Assembly: GCF_028745735.1 (NCBI RefSeq)
Contig: NZ_JAQZSM010000004.1
Coordinates: 213,308-277,307, forward strand
Length of the DNA stretch: 64,000 nucleotides
From: Roseinatronobacter alkalisoli
Lineage (GTDB): Bacteria > Pseudomonadota > Alphaproteobacteria > Rhodobacterales > Rhodobacteraceae
Direction: 5' to 3'
Position numbers and translations under genes: made by a program
The notes under the pieces: generated by a model
Told to the model about the DNA's origin: nothing
The model's input: only the letters and a program-made list of their open reading frames with translations
The model's database searches: none
Shown here: piece after piece, positions 52,338 through 60,399 of the stretch
Numbering within the stretch: position 1 is the stretch's first letter
Layout of the letters: each line of letters starts with the position of its first letter

Positions 52338-52842
52338 TGTATATACGTTGATCTCTTCTTCGAGAAGTCGTCACGTTAAGGCGCATGGTTCAGGATAGTC
52401 TCAAGGACCGTTATTCTGACATCGTCACGACTTCGCAAATTCCGTTTCTTGCGCACTGCCCCCCGTCGAGTTCAACGCAACAACCGGCCGCTTTAGCAAA
52501 ATCCTGCGGATGCAATGCCGCAACATCACAGTCAGCAGTCCGCCCTCCACGACGATGATGCCACAACATTGATATATTTTTGCGTGAATGCAGCTGACAG
52601 CAGAAAAATCCCGTGAAGTGGCGTTGCTTACGAGGAGGCTGAGTGGCAGTTTTGGCCCGCGAGATATCGCCGACGTATGTCGGTCTTTTCGAACCACCAC
52701 GACATGTCCCGGGCTGCAGGGGGTGTCGTACGCTCCGGGCTTCCTTGGAAAATCCCTGGTTAGAGTGCCTGGAGCGCTGGATTTGGGAGTTTCTTAAAGA
52801 GATATATGGCATGCGCTTTGGAAAAGTGCCATTATAGGCGTC
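52338..52842. other. Gap before abiE holding a possible ClpP-like relic
   Basis: On the minus strand (about 52425-52580) a frame reads RPVVALNSTGGSAQETEFAKS, recalling the VxLNSPGGSxxEG motif of ClpP-like periplasmic proteases, but the catalytic context is missing. No other gene is visible. A promoter for the abiE pair is expected near 52780-52840. Confidence 0.25.
52806..52832. promoter_or_regulatory. Candidate AbiEi operator ATGGCA...TGCCAT
   Basis: Six-base arms ATGGCA and TGCCAT frame a 15-base centre, 10 bases upstream of the AbiEi start. AbiEi antitoxins repress their own operon through inverted repeats, so this is a natural candidate, though the arms are short. Confidence 0.4.
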
Positions 52843-53664
52843 ATGATGGCCGAAAGAGCGCAAAACCTGAAGAAGGTCCTTGATGCAGTGCCCTCCGGGT
52901 ATCTGGTCGATGCGGCGTGGCTCACCGCCCATGGCATCGCCTATGAGAGCTTTCGCGACTATGTCAAGCGCGGCTGGCTTGAGCGTCTGACCCGCGGCGT
53001 TTTCCGTCGCCCGACTCCGGGCGCTTCTGCGTCGGATATGATCGACTGGAAGATCTGCCTGCTCTCCGTCCAGCATATCATGCGCTACGATGTCCATGTC
53101 GGCGGCATGACGGCGCTCGCCCAGCAGGGGCACGGCCACTACCTGCGTCTGGGCGGCAACGCCCCGGTATGGGTCTATGGCGAAGCCATACCGAACTGGC
53201 TTTCGAAGCTGCCGCTGAACGCGCCGATTGAGACGCGCAACAGGTCCCTCTTTGACGATCCGCAGCTTGGTCTTCCCGATGATAGCGAGGATGCAGGGCA
53301 AATCCATCCCTGGGACTGGCAACTCAGGATGTCGTCTCCCGAGCGGGCGCTCCTGGAAGCCATGGACGAGTTGCCCGACCGCGAGAGCTTCCACAACCTC
53401 GACATGGTGTTCGAGAGCCTGACGACGCTGCGGCCGAAGTTGCTGTCGGCGCTGCTGCACAGTTGCAGGAAGATCAAGGTGAAGCGGCTGTTCTTCGTTT
53501 TTGCCGATCGCCACGATCATCCCTGGCGCAAACGTCTTGATGCCGGGGAATTCAATCTCGGCAGTGGTGACCGCGCTCTGGTCAAGGGAGGCCGGATACA
53601 CCCGCGCTACCGTATCATGGTGCCGGAGAATTTCGTAGCGACCGGGGCTGGCGATGGCGCGTAA
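52843..53664 (+). CDS. Type IV TA antitoxin AbiEi
   Basis: The 273-residue protein has the AbiEi N-terminal winged helix (VDAAWLTAHGIAYESFRDYVKRGWLERLTRGVFRRP) and a longer C-terminal domain. AbiEi represses the operon and counters the nucleotidyltransferase toxin. Overlap with the toxin gene by 11 bases couples them. Its location at the right end of the island, next to an integrase relic, fits a post-segregational or anti-phage function in island maintenance. Confidence 0.9.
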   Translation: MMAERAQNLKKVLDAVPSGYLVDAAWLTAHGIAYESFRDYVKRGWLERLTRGVFRRPTPGASASDMIDWKICLLSVQHIMRYDVHVGGMTALAQQGHGHYLRLGGNAPVWVYGEAIPNWLSKLPLNAPIETRNRSLFDDPQLGLPDDSEDAGQIHPWDWQLRMSSPERALLEAMDELPDRESFHNLDMVFESLTTLRPKLLSALLHSCRKIKVKRLFFVFADRHDHPWRKRLDAGEFNLGSGDRALVKGGRIHPRYRIMVPENFVATGAGDGA

Positions 53665-54571
53665 GGAGTATGAAGCCCAGGTCGCGCTGCTCGTGCGCCT
53701 GCTTCCACATGTTGCCAAGGAAAAGGCATTTGCGCTCAAAGGCGGCACAGCGATCAACCTGTTCTATCGTGATCTGCCTCGCCTGTCGGTCGATATCGAT
53801 TTGACATACCTGCCGATCAGGGATCGCCGCGAAAGCCTGGCCGAAATCAACAAGGCGATGGATCGTATGGCCGCTGCCATCGATGGCAGCATAGCCGGGT
53901 CACAGACGCAACGCATTCAGGGTGGGGGAGGGGGCGCCACCCGCGTTCTCGTTCGTCTGGGCGGCGCCGAGATCAAGATCGAAACCTCGCCTGTCATGCG
54001 TGGCGTTGTCCACGATCCTGAGATGCGCCCGGTGTCAGATGCGGTGGAGGATGAATTCGGCTATGCCGAGATGCAGGTCGTTTCCTTCGAAGACCTGTTC
54101 GGTGGCAAGTTGCATGCCGCAGTGGACCGGCAGCATCCGCGTGATCTTTATGACATCAGGCTGCTCTATGAAAATGAGGGTCTGACGGAAGATCTGTTCC
54201 GGACCTTCCTGATCTACATCGCCTGTTCATCGCGCCCGGCGCATGAACTTCTGACCCCGAATTTTATCGACCTGGACCAGCCTTATTTGAAAGAGTTCGA
54301 AGGCATGACGAAGACACGTATCAGCCTTGATGATCTGCTCGAAACCCGCAGACGGCTGGTCGCGGACATCCGGTCTCGTCTTGACGAAAAGGCCAGGGCG
54401 TTTCTTCTGAGCCTGCATGACGGTGCGCCCGACTTTGACGCTATCGAGCGGTCGCGGGCGGCTGACCTGCCTGCGGTTCGTTGGAAGCTGATCAATCTGG
54501 AGAAACTGAAGAGCGACAACCTGGCCAAGCATGCGGCGCACCGATCAGCGCTGGAAGCGCTGTTCAACTAG
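53654..54571 (+). CDS. Type IV TA toxin AbiEii (nucleotidyltransferase)
   Basis: A 305-residue nucleotidyltransferase: KGGTAINLF (G30-G31-T32), LSVDIDLTYL with catalytic D47-x-D49, KIETSP and FGGKLHAAVDRQHPRDLYDI. In other AbiEii proteins this enzyme adds nucleotides to tRNA or other targets and stops growth when not opposed by AbiEi. The start overlaps the antitoxin gene. All main motifs are intact, so it looks functional. Confidence 0.9.
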   Translation: MARKEYEAQVALLVRLLPHVAKEKAFALKGGTAINLFYRDLPRLSVDIDLTYLPIRDRRESLAEINKAMDRMAAAIDGSIAGSQTQRIQGGGGGATRVLVRLGGAEIKIETSPVMRGVVHDPEMRPVSDAVEDEFGYAEMQVVSFEDLFGGKLHAAVDRQHPRDLYDIRLLYENEGLTEDLFRTFLIYIACSSRPAHELLTPNFIDLDQPYLKEFEGMTKTRISLDDLLETRRRLVADIRSRLDEKARAFLLSLHDGAPDFDAIERSRAADLPAVRWKLINLEKLKSDNLAKHAAHRSALEALFN

Positions 54572-54763
54572 TCACCAGTACGGCTGTCACTCCGTTCGGA
54601 AACTGACCGGCCTCTGCAGTTGATGCGAGCTGTGCGAGCTTCGAAAACAGGATTTTCCAAACGACGACAAAGAGTTACACTATGCTGCGAGTTTTGGAGT
54701 TTGGCGCTCAACCAATCGCAAGTAGCGTTGGCTACACGTCCCCGCAACCAACGATACTTGCGA

Positions 54764-54794
54764 AACCTCCGCTGGCCCCGCCGCGGAGGTTTTT
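54764..54794 (+). terminator. Rho-independent terminator
   Basis: A 9-bp stem AACCTCCGC / GCGGAGGTT with a ten-base loop is followed by TTTTT. It ends transcription on the + strand 193 bases past the abiEii stop. The integrase relic on the other strand breaks off exactly at this hairpin. Confidence 0.7.
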
Positions 54795-55101
54795 GCATGC
54801 CCAGCTCGCGCTTCAAAGACGCAAGCGTTGTCGCCTTGCTTCGACGAGGTGGTTTCCCTACAGCGCACATATCGGCTATATGAAGGTCAACCAGGTCGCC
54901 GAATGTGTGCAGACGGGCAATAGACGATCTGTTGGGCGGCAGCCCCTGATCGACCAGAGTCTCGGCCTGACGCGCCCATTTCCGGGCGTCGTCGCGACGC
55001 AAAAATGTCTCGCTCGCGTGAGTCGCCTTTTCGACTGATCTGGACCCGGTAGGCACCGGAAGGTAACTTGGTGATAGAGGCTATTTTCGTGTGCGGCTCA
55101 T
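54793..55101 (-). pseudogene. Decayed tyrosine integrase gene (right copy)
   Basis: From the ATG at 55101, MSRTRK, IASITKLPSGAYRVQISRKG, SETFLRRDDARKWARQAETLVDQG and SSIARLHTFGDLVDLHIADMCAVGKPPRRSK follow the known N-terminal half of dusA-type integrases but in three different frames, so at least two frameshifts occurred. The rest of the enzyme, with its catalytic Arg-His-Arg-Tyr, is missing beyond 54793. Confidence 0.8.
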
Positions 55102-55174
55102 GTGTGCAATGAGTCGTCGTAGAGGGGCAAATATCGGTGATATTGGGGCGTATTCCAGCGTAGCAGCATCCGCC

Positions 55175-55252
55175 GCCAACAGTTTGAAGATACACAAAAA
55201 ATGCAAATAAACCAACACGCTAGATTATCCTGCGCGCCGATGATGGACTGGA
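55175..55252. repeat. dusA 5' end repeat (right boundary of island)
   Basis: The partner of 40502-40579: 34 identical bases, then diverged sequence. It overlaps the first codons of intact dusA, so the island provides the present 5' end of the gene. Confidence 0.82.
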
Positions 55253-56205
55253 CCGACAGGCATTGCCGGTTTTTCCATCGGCTGTTGTCGCGGCACAGTC
55301 TGCTTTATACTGAAATGGTGACCGCGCCGGCGCTGGTGCGTGGGGGGGCGTTGCATTTGCTGGAACATGCGCCCGCTGAACATCCGGTTGCGTTGCAGCT
55401 TGGCGGGTCCGACCCGCGCGAGTTGGCGCAGGCCGCGCATCTGGGGTGGCAGGCGGGGTACCGGGAAATCAACCTGAATTGCGGCTGCCCGTCTGACAGG
55501 GTGCAATCGGGCAGTTTTGGCGCAGTGCTGATGGAAAATCCCACCCTTGTTGCCGAAATTTGCGCGGCGATGATCGCGGCCTCCCCCGCAGAAGTGACAG
55601 TGAAATGCCGCATCGGCGTGGATGAACAGAACCCCGCAACAGTGTTGCCCGCCTTTCTGGACACCCTGTCGCAAGCCGGGGTGACGCGCGTCATCATTCA
55701 TGCCCGCAAGGCGTGGCTGCAAGGGCTGTCGCCCAAGGATAACCGCGAAGTGCCACCACTGGATTACCCGCTTGTGCTGGCAATGAAGGCGCAATTCCCG
55801 CATCTGCATATCTCCGTCAACGGGGGGATCACATCGCTGGCGCAGGCGCGCGCGCTGCTGGATCAGGGGCTGGACGGGGTGATGATCGGGCGGGCGGCCT
55901 ATCAGCGGCCCGCAGATATATTGCAAGATGCCGATCGCCTGATCTTCGGGGACAGTGCGCCGGGCAGGGATGTCTTTGCCGTGGTGGACGCGATGCGCCC
56001 CTATATCCGGCAGGAACTGGCCAAAGGTGTGCGTCTGGCCAGCGTGACGCGCCATATGCTGGGGTTGTTTTCTGGCCAGCCGGGCGCGCGCGCATGGCGC
56101 CGTGCGCTGTCGGAAAATGCCCATCGCAAGGGCGCAGGGACTGAAGTTCTGGATATGGCGCTTGATGCGCTGCGTGCGGCGGCCCTGCCGGAATCCGCCG
56201 GGTAG
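55201..56205 (+). CDS. dusA: tRNA-dihydrouridine synthase A
   Basis: The 334-residue enzyme has RLSCAPMMDWTDRHCRFFHRLLSRHSLLYTEMV, the catalytic Cys96 in NLNCGCPSDRV, SPKDNREVPPLDYPLV and SVNGGITSLAQARALL with GLDGVMIGRAAYQRP. It reduces uridine to dihydrouridine in the D-loop of tRNA with FMN and NADPH. The gene is intact despite lying at the island attachment site: the island supplies its 5' end. Upstream regulation is therefore from island DNA. Confidence 0.95.
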   Translation: MQINQHARLSCAPMMDWTDRHCRFFHRLLSRHSLLYTEMVTAPALVRGGALHLLEHAPAEHPVALQLGGSDPRELAQAAHLGWQAGYREINLNCGCPSDRVQSGSFGAVLMENPTLVAEICAAMIAASPAEVTVKCRIGVDEQNPATVLPAFLDTLSQAGVTRVIIHARKAWLQGLSPKDNREVPPLDYPLVLAMKAQFPHLHISVNGGITSLAQARALLDQGLDGVMIGRAAYQRPADILQDADRLIFGDSAPGRDVFAVVDAMRPYIRQELAKGVRLASVTRHMLGLFSGQPGARAWRRALSENAHRKGAGTEVLDMALDALRAAALPESAG

Positions 56206-56240
56206 CGCGTAGCGACGGGCGGCGAAAATACCCTGCGCGG

Positions 56241-56594
56241 TCAGCGGCATGCGGCTTGCGGGGGCATGTCATGTGCTTCATGCAACGCATGGTGGGGCCG
56301 GGCCTGTGACCCTTGCAGATACAGGGTTTCCGACATCAGCGCCGCCATTACCAGAACGTGCTCGGACGGGCGCCATCCTGCATCATGGTGCCGCCGCGCC
56401 TGTTCCATCATGGCTTCGCTCAGGGTCAGGCGCTCCAGCACGTCCTGCAAGGGGGGCAGGGCGCTGGCCAGTGGCAGACCCAGCAGCTTCGGCAGCATCC
56501 TGTCGCGGTGGTAGTCAGTCATGGCGTGTCGCGCTGCCACAACCAAAAGGCGAGGGCGGATTGTTGTTTCCAGCGTGGTGCGCAATGGTTTCAT
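56241..56594 (-). CDS. DUF6477 family protein
   Basis: The 117-residue protein has the RPRLLVVAARHAMTDYHRDRMLPKLLG start and LSEAMMEQARRHHDAGWRPSEHVLVMAALMSETLYLQ segment that I associate with DUF6477, a Rhodobacterales family without known function. It lies back to back with the DUF6456 gene, an arrangement kept across the group, and is convergent with dusA. Confidence 0.7.
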   Translation of the reverse strand: MKPLRTTLETTIRPRLLVVAARHAMTDYHRDRMLPKLLGLPLASALPPLQDVLERLTLSEAMMEQARRHHDAGWRPSEHVLVMAALMSETLYLQGSQARPHHALHEAHDMPPQAACR

Positions 56595-56790
56595 TCTTCA
56601 ACTCCTGAATCGTCGGTAGCGATCATTCTGACATGAAATTCGCGGTGTTGCGCCAGCATGCCGAGGACCGCGCGATGCGTTCAGCAGGGTTTATTGTTTC
56701 TGTTTCATGATCAATGAGCCTCGATTGTTTAGAAATCGGTAACCAATGCAATTTTAGGTGGTGGGGTTATGAAGGAGGAGCCTGATCCCG

Positions 56791-57870
56791 ATGAGAGCAA
56801 AGCCTTGTCTGTCTGCACCAAGCGACCCGTCCCCCGCCAATATGTTCCCGGACTGGGTGCCCGAAGGGGTCAGGGTGTATCTGTCGCATACGGCAGGTGG
56901 CATGTCCCTGCGTGCCCTTGCGCGCAGTCGCGGCTGCCACGCATCCACGATCATGCGACAGGTGCGCAGATTTGAAAACCGTAGGGACGATCCGCTTGTC
57001 GATGAAGCCCTCAGCCGGTTGGACGCGGCAATGCGCCGGTCGTCCACCAGCCAATATGCAAGGGAAGCTGCCATGACCATTGCCCGCCCCGTGACCGTAC
57101 CCGTTGATCAGGCGGACGCGGGGAATGATGACCAGACCATAGATGTGCTGCGTCATCTGACAACGCCGGGCGCGGTGCTTGTGGTTGCGCCGGATATGCC
57201 CAAGGCAGTGGTGATGCTGGAAACCGCCACCGGACAGACAGCCCGCATTGCGGTACTGGACCGCAATATTGCTGAAATCATGGCGCTGCGGGACTGGATT
57301 GCCTGTTCGCGCCCCGGCCGGGTGTCCTGCTACAGCATTACCGCAACCGGCGAAGCAGCGCTTCTGACGCATGGGGCCAATGACCGGTGCGCGCCGTCAT
57401 CCGGCGGGCAATATCCCAGCCGCCGTGCGCGCTACGGGCAGGCCGAAAGCCCTGTCAGCATTCTTGCACGCAGGCGCGAAAAATCCGGCGAGATGTTCCT
57501 GCATCCCGCACTTGTCAGCGCGGCAGAACGCCTGCGCGAGGATTTCGCGATGGCGCAACTGGACGGGATGGCGCTGCAACCGTCCGAGCAGTTCGTCAAG
57601 GCGCTGGAGGATCGCAGATTGCACGGGGCCAATATTGCCAAACCCGGCACACGCGCCGCCCGGCTGCGGGTACAGGACGTGCTGCGCGAGCTTGGACCGG
57701 GGCTGGCGGATATTGCCTTGCGCTGCTGCTGCCACCTGGAAGGCGTGGAATCCGCTGAGAATGCATTGGGATGGTCCGCGCGATCCGGCAAGATTGTGCT
57801 GCGTATCGCCCTGCAACGGCTGAAACGGCATTATGACCTGATCGGCAAGGAACATATGATGATCGGCTGA
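56791..57870 (+). CDS. DUF6456 family protein with N-terminal helix-turn-helix
   Basis: The 359-residue protein has an N-terminal helix-turn-helix-like segment (MSLRALARSRGCHASTIMRQVRRFENRRDDP) and a C-terminal DUF6456 domain (ERLREDFAMAQLDGMALQP, LGPGLADIALRCCCHLEGVESAENALGWSARSGKIVLRIALQRLKRHY). This is a lineage-restricted regulator candidate, conserved in Rhodobacterales with DUF6477. AAGGAGGAG ends 10 bases before the ATG at 56791. The intergenic region with the divergent DUF6477 gene would hold both promoters. Confidence 0.75.
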   Translation: MRAKPCLSAPSDPSPANMFPDWVPEGVRVYLSHTAGGMSLRALARSRGCHASTIMRQVRRFENRRDDPLVDEALSRLDAAMRRSSTSQYAREAAMTIARPVTVPVDQADAGNDDQTIDVLRHLTTPGAVLVVAPDMPKAVVMLETATGQTARIAVLDRNIAEIMALRDWIACSRPGRVSCYSITATGEAALLTHGANDRCAPSSGGQYPSRRARYGQAESPVSILARRREKSGEMFLHPALVSAAERLREDFAMAQLDGMALQPSEQFVKALEDRRLHGANIAKPGTRAARLRVQDVLRELGPGLADIALRCCCHLEGVESAENALGWSARSGKIVLRIALQRLKRHYDLIGKEHMMIG

Positions 57871-58176
57871 ACAGCCGCCATGATGGTGGTTTCCGGCCTT
57901 TGAACGTGTAAATATTCCACTTGCGTAACGTGACCACCGTGGGCGCAGGTTGCAAAACATGGCTGGAACCGGTTTGTCTGCGTCCCGACTATGCGAAATC
58001 AACAGGCGGGCTGCGCGCGCTGGTCCTGTCGCAGACGGCCAGCTTGCCCATGATCAAGCGGAAGTGACAGGCGTGCAACCGGCCTGGTCATTTGCCCGAT
58101 TGCATATCCGTCATTGCAGGGCGTAATTAGCCAGAGAAAATGCGTCCGATGTGTCGCACCCCAAAGGGGCCTGTCC
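57871..58176. other. Intergenic region after DUF6456
   Basis: No gene, RNA or terminator could be recognised. It ends where a probable TTG-started secreted protein begins. Confidence 0.3.
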
Positions 58177-58509
58177 TTGAAAAACGCTCTGGTCCGGTTC
58201 ATCAGGATTATCGTGCTCTGCACCCTCGTTCCGGGGGTGCTCCCCAATGCAGACATGGTCGCAGCACTGGCGGCCCATGACACCACGCTCAAGGCCTTCC
58301 AGACCGAGTCCTGCGCGCGCCAGTCCTTGCGCTCTGAACGCCCTGATACACCTGACATCACATCCGGGCATGATGGCGGATCGCGCGTGCTGCTTGATTG
58401 GCCCTGCCGGTACTGGCAGATGCGGTCGGCTCCGGACCTGCTGCGCGGCGCAAAACCCGTGTTCCGGCATTCCGCATGGACGCGCGCGCCACCTGTTCCA
58501 TCCGGCTGA
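58177..58509 (+). CDS. Probable small secreted or anchored protein (TTG start)
   Basis: The frame from TTG 58177 encodes LKNALVRFIRIIVLCTLVPGVLPNADMVAALAAHD, a basic start with a hydrophobic stretch that fits a signal peptide, then about 75 polar residues with two Cys. No ATG is available in the frame, so the start is uncertain. The position downstream of DUF6456 and the signal-like N-terminus support it; the C-terminal half may be partly out of true frame. Confidence 0.4.
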   Translation: MKNALVRFIRIIVLCTLVPGVLPNADMVAALAAHDTTLKAFQTESCARQSLRSERPDTPDITSGHDGGSRVLLDWPCRYWQMRSAPDLLRGAKPVFRHSAWTRAPPVPSG

Positions 58510-58545
58510 AGCCCGCGAATTTCAGAATCATTCAGGAGTCCGGAT

Positions 58546-58635
58546 ATGGATACGCTGCGCCTGTGGCTGATAGCCGCATTTTTTGCTGGGGTGCTGGTTT
58601 ACACCCTTGTGGTCATGATCGTGAACCCGATCTGA
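58546..58635 (+). CDS. 29-residue single-span membrane peptide
   Basis: AGGAG at 58534-58538 is well placed before the ATG, the frame encodes a hydrophobic helix with charged ends (MDTLRLWLIAAFFAGVLVYT, then LVVMIVNPI), and a terminator hairpin follows immediately. This is a plausible expressed small membrane protein of the kind that ORF finders miss. Function is unknown. Confidence 0.6.
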   Translation: MDTLRLWLIAAFFAGVLVYTLVVMIVNPI

Positions 58636-58638
58636 CCG

Positions 58639-58687
58639 ATATGCCCGGAAGGCTTTGTTATTGCGGACCCTTCCGGGTATATTTTTT
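58639..58687 (+). terminator. Rho-independent terminator after the 29-residue ORF
   Basis: A stem pairing ATATGCCCGGAAGG with CCTTCCGGGTATAT (one mismatch) around 16 bases, followed by TTTTTT. Confidence 0.75.
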
Positions 58688-58862
58688 GCGCGTCATTCAG
58701 GATGACCACTGCGCATACCGGCTGCCTGCCAGCGCTGCGGCTTGTGCGCAAACCTTCATCCCCCCTTGCATGCCCCCCGGAACGACAAGGGTGTCACGAC
58801 CACGCATTTCACGTTCGAGGTATCTTGCACTTCACCTGATCAGTATATACGAAGCCGCACAA

Positions 58863-58952
58863 GGATGGGTGGCCGAGTGGTTTAAGGCTCTGGTCTTGAA
58901 AACCAGCGTACGGGAAACCGTACCGTGGGTTCGAATCCCACCCCATCCGCCA
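58863..58952 (+). tRNA. tRNA-Ser (anticodon TGA)
   Basis: The sequence folds as a serine tRNA with a long variable arm: acceptor GGATGGG pairs with CCCATCC, D-arm GGCCGAGTGG, anticodon stem CTGGT/ACCAG around CTTGAAA with TGA at 58897-58899, T-arm GGGTTCGAATCCC, and encoded CCA at 58950-58952. A terminator follows. Confidence 0.97.
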
Positions 58953-58977
58953 CATTCAGACGCTGAATCCGTCCAAG

Positions 58978-58999
58978 GGCCCCGAGTGGGGCCTTTTTT
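58978..58999 (+). terminator. Terminator of tRNA-Ser
   Basis: The stem GGCCCC/GGGGCC around GAGT is followed by a run of T (TTTTTT from 58994). Confidence 0.8.
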
Positions 59000-59340
59000 C
59001 CTTTTGTTTCAAAGGGCGTTGGCAGGGCCGTCCGCCCTTCGGAGACTGGGAGCTTGACGCAGAATGGGTCTCTGAATGGCCTGCGTCTCTCTTCGAGCGC
59101 CCCTCGACGGCCACGGGACGGCGTGAAACACCCATGCAATGCCAATGGGTTACCGAATTCGTGGGGTCGTCCTGTTCGCGAGATAATCCGGTGACGGAGA
59201 CCGACACGAAGGCGCAGGACGGTCGGGAGGACGGCTCCGTGGTCGCCGATCCCCAAGTCAGGCGGCAGCGTTCGAGGTGAGCAAGCGCCCTGCCGGAAGT
59301 CTCTGATGACAAACACACTTCGTGCCCATAGCCTGGCGCA
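59000..59340. other. tRNA-Ser 3' flank without genes
   Basis: The stretch is GC-rich with no clear gene, repeat of the tRNA end or promoter. Such flanks are common integration sites, and the islet up to about 62.4 kb begins here. Confidence 0.3.
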
Positions 59341-60177
59341 ATGTCGAACGGACCCTGGACGGATGAAGAGAATGACCTGATCGTCGCGGATTACTTCGCG
59401 ATGCTCGCCGACGACATCTCCGCGCGCCGCTACAGCAAGGCCGAACACCGCCGCGCGCTGCTACCGCTGCTGAATAACCGGTCCGAAGGGTCCGTCGAGT
59501 TCAAGCACCAGAACATCAGCGCGGTGCTGAAGGGGCTCGGCGAGGACTGGATCCCCGGCTACAAGCCCGCGTTCAACTTCCAGATGACCTTGGTGGATGC
59601 CGTGGCGCGGTGGCTGGCGCTGAACCCTGCCTGGCTCGGGCGCCAACCGGGTTTGCGTCCTGCGGGTGGCCTACGCGAGGCGGCGCAGATCTGGATCGGA
59701 CCGCCGCCGACGCTGTCGAACCAGCTGCCGCCGCAGGAGCTGGACCAGATGCTGCACATCGCCCGCAAGTTCGACGTGGCGGGCCGGGACGAGCGCAACC
59801 GCGCCATTGGCCGCGCGGGCGAGGAACGTGTGCTGGCGCATGAGCGGGCGGCGTTGCGGACGGCGGGACGGGACGATCTGGCGCGCAAGGTGCGCTGGGT
59901 GTCGGAGGAGGATGGCGACGGCGCGGGCTACGACATCGCGAGCTTCAGTCCGGACGGTCTGCCGCGGCTGATCGAGGTCAAGACAACGAACGGATGGGAG
60001 CGCACGCCCTTCCACATCACGCGCAACGAGCTGGCCGTGGCCGAGGAGCGCCGGTCGGAATGGCGCCTGTTCCGGCTGTGGAATTTCTCGCGCGAGCCGA
60101 AGGCGTTCGAACTGCACCCGCCACTGGACGCGCATGTCTCGCTGACTGCGACGACGTTTCAGGCGAGCTTTCACTGA
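59341..60177 (+). CDS. DUF3883 protein, PD-(D/E)xK nuclease-like
   Basis: The 278-residue protein has a helical N-terminal domain (TDEENDLIVADYFAMLADDISARRYSKAEHRRAL) and a C-terminal DUF3883 domain with E161/E162 in GRAGEERV, D198 in GAGYDIAS and E212-V-K214 in IEVKTT, the usual acid-D-ExK catalytic pattern of restriction-type nucleases. DUF3883 proteins are often linked to phage defence. The gene appears more GC-rich than its neighbours and is the main complete gene of the islet after tRNA-Ser. Confidence 0.83.
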   Translation: MSNGPWTDEENDLIVADYFAMLADDISARRYSKAEHRRALLPLLNNRSEGSVEFKHQNISAVLKGLGEDWIPGYKPAFNFQMTLVDAVARWLALNPAWLGRQPGLRPAGGLREAAQIWIGPPPTLSNQLPPQELDQMLHIARKFDVAGRDERNRAIGRAGEERVLAHERAALRTAGRDDLARKVRWVSEEDGDGAGYDIASFSPDGLPRLIEVKTTNGWERTPFHITRNELAVAEERRSEWRLFRLWNFSREPKAFELHPPLDAHVSLTATTFQASFH

Positions 60178-60180
60178 GAC

Positions 60181-60396
60181 TCAGTCGAACACCCGTTCCG
60201 GCGGCTCACCCCACGGCAAGGCCGCAACGTCGGTCAGTTTCCGCAGGGTCACAGCGGGCACCTCGCGCTTGTAGACCAAGCGCTTGCGGACCCCCGGCGC
60301 GAGGTAGGCGAGCCGCAGTTGTCGGCTGACATGGCGTTCGGCAAGCCCCACGGCTTTCGCCAGATCGGTGACCATATTGAATTCGCCAGCTTCCAT
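60181..60396 (-). pseudogene. C-terminal relic of a serine recombinase
   Basis: The frame reads MVTDLAKAVGLAERHVSRQLRLAYLAPGVRKRL and ends ...TLRKLTDVAALPWGEPPERVF, the C-terminal helix-turn-helix and end of large serine recombinases. The catalytic N-terminal domain is absent; sense starts at about 60396, where the phage-tail fragment on the other strand begins. Confidence 0.65.
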
Positions 60397-60399
60397 GCG

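Larger units (their letters stand above)
40502..55252. mobile_element. dusA-integrated genomic island
   Basis: The stretch between two copies of the dusA 5' end carries transport, regulator, hydrolase and toxin-antitoxin genes and ends with an integrase relic immediately before intact dusA. Both the repeat pair and the integrase family match islands that insert at the start of dusA and rebuild the gene. Its integrase is broken, so it is probably fixed. A second integrase relic outside the left boundary indicates an older, adjacent element. Confidence 0.75.

Noticed and set aside
52411..53757. A 448-codon minus-strand frame opposite abiEi
   Set aside because: abiEi and abiEii on the + strand carry clear domain motifs; this is a shadow, apart from a weak ClpP-like stretch noted separately.
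58882..59448. A 188-codon ORF on the minus strand over tRNA-Ser
   Set aside because: Its end is the antisense of the tRNA gene, a familiar artefact; the rest has no similarity.
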